From assembly GCA_016703425.1 (NCBI GenBank), contig JADJCA010000002.1, forward strand, positions 992,001 through 1,056,000: a DNA stretch of 64,000 nucleotides, in the 5' to 3' direction. Below, piece by piece: positions 60,209 to 64,000 of this stretch; within the stretch, counting starts at the first letter, position 1, and every line of letters begins with the position of its first letter. The notes below the pieces were generated by a model. That model worked only from the letters and a program-made list of their open reading frames with translations, was not told where the DNA came from and did not search any database. This DNA is from Myxococcales bacterium (GTDB taxonomy: Bacteria; Myxococcota_A; Polyangia; Polyangiales; Polyangiaceae). A program made the translations under genes and the position numbers.

Positions 60209-61237
60209 ATGAGAATGCACGTCTTCACCATCGCGTCTGCGATGTTGTCCCTGCTGGCTTGCGGCGTGGCTTGCGGCGGCACCGCCGATAGGTCTGACGA
60301 AGGTGCGGCGGAAGGCGCGCTGATCGGTGGCGGTGTCCCGGCTATGGCCCAGCGGCAAGAGCTGAAGCCCGTCGTGTACTTGGGTCGCTGCACTGCGACG
60401 AAGGTTGGCCCACGCCACTTTCTCACGGCGGCCCACTGCATTCTGGCCGAGAGTGCCCTCACACCGTTCCCTGGGAAGGAGATATCCATTGAGATGTCGA
60501 ACTACGAGGACGGCCCCTACGTCGATCGCGTTGAACGCCAGCGCTGGCCCTTCTTGGAGCACATCTCGCTCGACGAGCCGTGGCAGGAGGCGTGCAAAAT
60601 TTGGAGCGTGTCGGACGATCAACAGAATCGTTGCCGCACCGTCGGCTTCACGCGCAACGCGCAGGCCTATACGGGCGGCGCCTCGGACGTCGCGCTCGTC
60701 GTGATGAAGGACCTCGCGCCGCCGACGCAGTCGGGCGAGGTCAATCACTCGGTGCGCGACCTCCCGGAGATTCCCGTCACCACGAAGGCGCTCGTCGCGG
60801 GCGAAGCCGTCACACTCGCGGGGTACGGGTGCAGCGGCGACGCCGCTGCGCCGCCGTCCTGGTTGCGCAACAACATTCTCCGCATCGGCGCCACCAAGGT
60901 CGTCGATGGGAACGCCTCGGTGGGTGCCGTCTCCGACGACTGGAAGCAACTTGGCGCGCGCTACCTCTTCACCGAGAACGTGTCGAGCCTGTGCGCTGGC
61001 GACTCGGGAGGACCGGTCCTCGTCAAACGCGGCGCCGCTGGCCGCCAAGCGTGGGCCGTCGCGGGGGTTCACGCGGGCTTCACCACGCAGGGCAACTACA
61101 ACGTCCTCGCCAACTGGCACACGCGCCTCGACGACGGCGCGAAGATTCGACCGAAGAACGCCAATCCGGCGCAGGGTGCACCGGAGACCTCGATGGGCGA
61201 CTGGCTGCGAGCCGAAGGCGCCACCGTTCTTCCTTGA
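60209..61237 (+). CDS. Secreted trypsin-like serine protease, lipoprotein
   Basis: 342 residues from ATG 60209. Lipoprotein signal ends LACGVACGG. S1 protease triad: LTAAHCI with His76, SDVALVVM with an Asp and CAGDSGGPV with Ser266. GALIGGGVPA near residue 32 looks like an activation site giving a new N-terminal IGGG. It ends in a helical stretch (GDWLRAEGATVLP). It should digest proteins outside the cell. Similar to the protease at 39911 but without the sorting tail. Confidence 0.9.
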   Translation: MRMHVFTIASAMLSLLACGVACGGTADRSDEGAAEGALIGGGVPAMAQRQELKPVVYLGRCTATKVGPRHFLTAAHCILAESALTPFPGKEISIEMSNYEDGPYVDRVERQRWPFLEHISLDEPWQEACKIWSVSDDQQNRCRTVGFTRNAQAYTGGASDVALVVMKDLAPPTQSGEVNHSVRDLPEIPVTTKALVAGEAVTLAGYGCSGDAAAPPSWLRNNILRIGATKVVDGNASVGAVSDDWKQLGARYLFTENVSSLCAGDSGGPVLVKRGAAGRQAWAVAGVHAGFTTQGNYNVLANWHTRLDDGAKIRPKNANPAQGAPETSMGDWLRAEGATVLP

Positions 61238-61320
61238 CGGGCATTCTGACGGACACTCGCTGACGGACGAGGTCGCAGGCGCGACTTGTCGAGGCCAACG
61301 AGGCGCGGCAACATCGCGAG

Positions 61321-61818
61321 GTGACGAGGAAGCGACTCGAGTTGCTCACGGAAGACGTCGCGGTGCGCTGCGGTGCCATCACCCTGGCGCACGACGACTG
61401 GCCGTGCCGCGCGGGATGCGACGATTGCTGTCGGTCGCTCGCTTCCGTGCCTGAGCTCACCGGCATCGAGTGGGAGATGCTCAGTGCCGCGCTTGAGCGA
61501 CTTGCCGAGAGCGAACAGCAGTCCATCGCCGCGGCAATGACGGAGCGCCGCGGGCGCGGCGCAACGCGTCCGATCGCTTGCCCTCTGCTCGATGACGCAC
61601 GTGGGACATGCCGCGTGTACGACGCGAGGCCCGTGGCTTGTCGGACCTACGGCTTCTACGCCGACCGGGACGGCGTCCTCGGTTGCGCTCGCATCGAGGC
61701 GCGAGCGCGCTTCCCCGAGGGTGCTGACGTCGTCTGGGGCAACCACGCCGCAGCGCTCGCCCGCGTCGCGGACCTGGGCGACGCCCGCTCGCTGCTCGAT
61801 TGGTACTTCTCCCGCTGA
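61321..61818 (+). CDS. YkgJ-family CxxCxxCC protein
   Basis: 165 residues from GTG 61321. The family signature is DWPCRAGCDDCCRSL near residue 27, then ACPLLDDARGTCRVYDARPVACRTYGF near 86. These Cys bind zinc or an iron-sulfur cluster in a protein of unknown role. Cytosolic, no signal. It follows the secreted protease gene by 83 bases. A second Cys-chelating protein, of the DUF3109 type, is at 24228. Confidence 0.85.
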   Translation: MTRKRLELLTEDVAVRCGAITLAHDDWPCRAGCDDCCRSLASVPELTGIEWEMLSAALERLAESEQQSIAAAMTERRGRGATRPIACPLLDDARGTCRVYDARPVACRTYGFYADRDGVLGCARIEARARFPEGADVVWGNHAAALARVADLGDARSLLDWYFSR

Positions 61819-62003
61819 GGCGTGGGGGCGGACCGGGGAAAGCACATGGTGCGACGCGACCTCAGATGGACGCCCCATCGACCACCTCTAGAGAGGGTTC
61901 TAAGCCAACAAAGTCAGGCGATTGGCGCGCCTGGGCGACGGCATGGCCGATGCTTTACGGTCTCGTGGAGTCGGATTTTTTCCGGCCCAGAAGGAACTCC
62001 GCC

Positions 62004-63674
62004 ATGCGCCTCTCTCTCCTTTCCTTATTGGCCGTCGGCAGCCTCTCCGCGCTGGGCATCGCTTGCAGCGCCGCCCCCGCCGAAGACGGTGACGGCTCCG
62101 AGGACGCCCTCGAGACGACCAACATCGGGGCGCGCCACTTCGGCCTAGAGGAAGGCGAGCTCGTCCTCACGCTCGACGACGGGCCCGGCCCGCGGACCAA
62201 GGAGCTCGTCGACTTCCTCGTCGCGAACCAGGTGCCGGCGATCTTCTTTCAGGTTGGCAAGAACTCCGAGCGCGACCCCGCGTCGTCGGCGTACATCGCT
62301 GCCAACTCGGCGCGAGTCCCGGGAGGCCTGATCGTCGCCAATCACTCGAACACGCACACCGACCCGCTCCCGAAGCAGGGCGTCAGCGGCTCGATCAACG
62401 AGATCATGACGGCCGACCGCCACCTCTTGCCGCATATCAAGGCGTCGCAGTCCCAGTTCGCGAGCCCCATCAAGTTCTTCCGGCCGCCCTACGGCGCCTT
62501 CACGGCCCTCGGTGCCTCCAACATTCAGCAGGTCAACAGCGCCGGCGGCAACGGTTACGTCGGCCCGGTCTTCTGGGAGATCGGCGGCGAACTCAAGGGC
62601 GGCTTCTCCGCCGACTGGGCCTGCTGGGGCAGAAACGGCGTTTCCGTCGACGTCTGCGCGAACGGCTACGTCGCCGAAGCGCAGGCTCGCAAGAAGGGCA
62701 TCGTGCTCTTCCACGACGTCCACGCGAAGACCATCGACATGCTGACGGGCAAGGGCACCGTGTCGCTCATCAAGCGGCTCTTGGAGACTCCCGTCGACCC
62801 GCGCAATCCTGCCGGGAAGAAGTTCAAGTTCGTCTCGCTCCGAAAGAACGACGCGGCGGTCCAGGACTTCGCCCGCCACGAGGAGCAGCAGCAGGTCGCC
62901 GGCGCTCAAATCAACGCGTCTGCTGACGTCGACGACGACGGTGACGTGAGCGTCACGTTCGACGTCGCGCCCGTCGGCGCGGCGAAGGGCGTGGTCAGCT
63001 TCGACGGACCGCCAACGTCGGCACAGGTCGCGGCGGCCACGGGCCGCGGTGGCACAGTCGTCAACAAGGACCTCGGGCCCGGCCAGCACGTCGTGTACGT
63101 GTCGGCGATCGGCGCCGACGGGAAGGTCCAGTCGGAGCGTCGCTTCAACCTCATCGTTCCCTCGGTGCTCGACGCCGACAACGACGAGGGGGATGCCTGC
63201 TCGAACTACGCGAACCTCACGAAGGTCCGCAGCGACGGCCGCACCGCCGGTCGCCCCTTCAAGGTGTTCATCAAGCAGGAAAACTGCGGCGGGAAGACGG
63301 CGAACGACGGCCGCGCGCCCTACGTCGCCATGCCCGGCGAGTGTTACCGATACAACGGCACGGCCAAGGTCGCGGCGAACGCCGACGGACGCACGGCCGC
63401 CGTCAAGGCCGTAGGTGGCGACGAGTGGAGCGTCGAATACGACCTCGGCTTCGCGTCCGATCCGAACGACAAGAGCAAGCTCAGCCTCATCATCGAGTCC
63501 GGCAAGGGCCACATCGTCACGGGCAAGCGCAGCTTCAAGGGCACACGCCCCGCGGTGAACTTCCACGAGACGTCGGTCGACTGCGAGAACGGCGTCTGGC
63601 GCGGCGTCCTCGGCACCGAGGAGTTCCTCTTCCGCTCGCCGATTCAGGGCGAGCCCGAGTTCGAAGATCGCTGA
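62004..63674 (+). CDS. Polysaccharide deacetylase lipoprotein
   Basis: 556 residues from ATG 62004, preceded by AGAAGGAA. The lipoprotein signal ends LGIACSAA. NodB motifs are visible: LTLDDGPGP (motif 1, catalytic Asp), NHSNTHTDP (motif 2, His-x4-His), FFRPPYGAF (motif 3) and VLFHDVHAK (motif 5). A beta-rich C-terminal region of about 240 residues follows (VSFDGPPTSAQVA, NLIVPSVLDADNDEGDA). It should remove acetyl groups from surface or prey polysaccharide. Start and ends are clear. Confidence 0.93.
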   Translation: MRLSLLSLLAVGSLSALGIACSAAPAEDGDGSEDALETTNIGARHFGLEEGELVLTLDDGPGPRTKELVDFLVANQVPAIFFQVGKNSERDPASSAYIAANSARVPGGLIVANHSNTHTDPLPKQGVSGSINEIMTADRHLLPHIKASQSQFASPIKFFRPPYGAFTALGASNIQQVNSAGGNGYVGPVFWEIGGELKGGFSADWACWGRNGVSVDVCANGYVAEAQARKKGIVLFHDVHAKTIDMLTGKGTVSLIKRLLETPVDPRNPAGKKFKFVSLRKNDAAVQDFARHEEQQQVAGAQINASADVDDDGDVSVTFDVAPVGAAKGVVSFDGPPTSAQVAAATGRGGTVVNKDLGPGQHVVYVSAIGADGKVQSERRFNLIVPSVLDADNDEGDACSNYANLTKVRSDGRTAGRPFKVFIKQENCGGKTANDGRAPYVAMPGECYRYNGTAKVAANADGRTAAVKAVGGDEWSVEYDLGFASDPNDKSKLSLIIESGKGHIVTGKRSFKGTRPAVNFHETSVDCENGVWRGVLGTEEFLFRSPIQGEPEFEDR

Positions 63675-63685
63675 GCGAGACACGG

Positions 63686-64000
63686 TTACGAAACGACAGA
63701 AGGGAGGCACCGCCAACGCGGGCCTCCCTTCGTCACGTCCGGTTCGTCGGGCTCGTCAGGCAGCTTTCGCGACCACCGCCGTTGCTCCTCACGCTCCCGC
63801 GCCTCCAGCTCGGCCACGGTGACGAGCGGTGCTACTCGGTAGCGTTTGCTCACGAGCGCGAGCAGGTAGGTCTTCAGGCAGTAACCGAAGATCGACGATT
63901 CGGCGAGGCGGGCGTCCATGTGCGGCGCGATCTCTTTGTTGTGGGCCGCGCGCGCGAGGCTCCAGTGAAGGCCCGGGCGCTCGTGATGAATCGTGTGGAA
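63686..64000 (-). CDS. Fatty acid desaturase, C-terminal part, cut by window edge
   Basis: 104 residues are visible, missing the N-terminus. The frame continues upstream past the window edge and reads FHTIHHERPGLHWS, the third His box of membrane desaturases or hydroxylases, then SLARAAHNKEIAPH and a membrane-near end (FGYCLKTYLLALVSKRYRV). The enzyme would introduce a double bond into an acyl chain, or a carotenoid hydroxyl. The stop lies 11 bases from the convergent deacetylase gene. Family is likely; subfamily cannot be told. Confidence 0.75.
   Translation of the reverse strand, partial: FHTIHHERPGLHWSLARAAHNKEIAPHMDARLAESSIFGYCLKTYLLALVSKRYRVAPLVTVAELEAREREEQRRWSRKLPDEPDEPDVTKGGPRWRCLPSVVS
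63699..63731. terminator. Hairpin between convergent genes
   Basis: GAAGGGAGGC (63699-63708) pairs exactly with GCCTCCCTTC (63722-63731) around a 13-base loop. It follows the deacetylase stop by 25 bases and overlaps the last codons of the desaturase frame. No T-run follows on the plus strand; a short one may serve the other strand. Confidence 0.5.

Noticed and set aside
61235..61266. Three TGACGG copies about 13 bases apart after the second protease gene
   Set aside because: Only six bases each, in a short gap, no other sign of a regulatory array. Not enough to call.
1..64000. CRISPR arrays, prophage, insertion sequences, rRNA operons
   Set aside because: No regularly spaced repeats, transposase, integrase or phage structural genes were found, and gene style and GC appear even across the window.

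Overview
This 64 kb, very GC-rich window is almost fully coding. It looks like chromosome of a predatory-type myxobacterium (Myxococcota, probably class Polyangia). The reasons are two eukaryote-like Ser/Thr kinases with a C-terminal membrane anchor, an FHA-domain sigma-54-type regulator, PilZ proteins of the myxobacterial paralogous type, a serine protease ending in a MYXO-CTERM-like tail, a very large share of secreted Cys-rich lipoproteins and outer-membrane barrels, and an rpoN/kinase-rich regulatory style. No phage, transposase, CRISPR array or rRNA operon was seen. One tRNA-Gln(TTG) gene with an encoded CCA is at 28573-28646.

Layout. 1-5246 (minus strand): a lipoprotein with an internal duplication, then an overlapping operon of heme-motif lipoproteins and a TPR/beta-barrel outer-membrane protein. 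5305-10804: Cys-rich lipoprotein, HD-domain protein, lipoprotein plus deoxyhypusine-synthase-like enzyme, SirB1-type transglutaminase-like protein, small barrel. 10807-14386: a frameshifted barrel gene, a Ser/Thr kinase and its coupled membrane protein. 14415-17216: GST, patatin, creatininase-like protein, PilZ protein and a palindromic repeat cluster. 17356-24776: PilZ-transmembrane-KPxE protein, lipoprotein/TPR pair, FHA regulator, Ser/Thr kinase, inward-rectifier K+ channel, DUF3109-like protein. 24857-31878: glycyl-tRNA synthetase, small membrane protein, secreted hydrolase, Cys-rich lipoprotein, tRNA-Gln, diguanylate cyclase, RRM RNA-binding protein. 31924-38381: CheB-CheR-PAS fusion with hybrid histidine kinase, tail-anchored protein, CPBP protease, ferredoxin-CDGSH fusion. 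38430-52157: secreted protease, lipoproteins, barrels, SPFH protein, a three-repeat Cys-rich lipoprotein, FadL-like porin, cyclophilin, OmpA-like lipoprotein with a coupled partner, and a strong intrinsic terminator. 52238-64000: membrane protein, methyltransferase, tyrosinase-like lipoprotein, OsmC, TldD/PmbA pair, second secreted serine protease, CxxCxxCC protein, polysaccharide deacetylase and the 3' end of a fatty acid desaturase.

How the genes may work together. Three themes recur. (1) Signalling: Ser/Thr kinases, an FHA regulator, a PAS/CheB/CheR-histidine kinase pair, and c-di-GMP parts (one cyclase, two PilZ proteins). (2) Envelope: about a third of the genes encode lipoproteins, barrels or secreted enzymes. 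(3) Metal or redox proteins on the envelope: CxxCH and Cx4CH lipoproteins beside a barrel, a tyrosinase-like copper site, and CDGSH/ferredoxin clusters. The most unusual items are the barrel plus heme-motif lipoprotein operon (1344-5246), the kinase directly followed by a Kir channel (21853-24175), the exported TldD paired with a cytosolic PmbA (57073-59963), the FHA activator with a broken GAFTGA loop (20389-21765) and the palindromic element at 16699-16875. All functional links are inferences from sequence and gene order.
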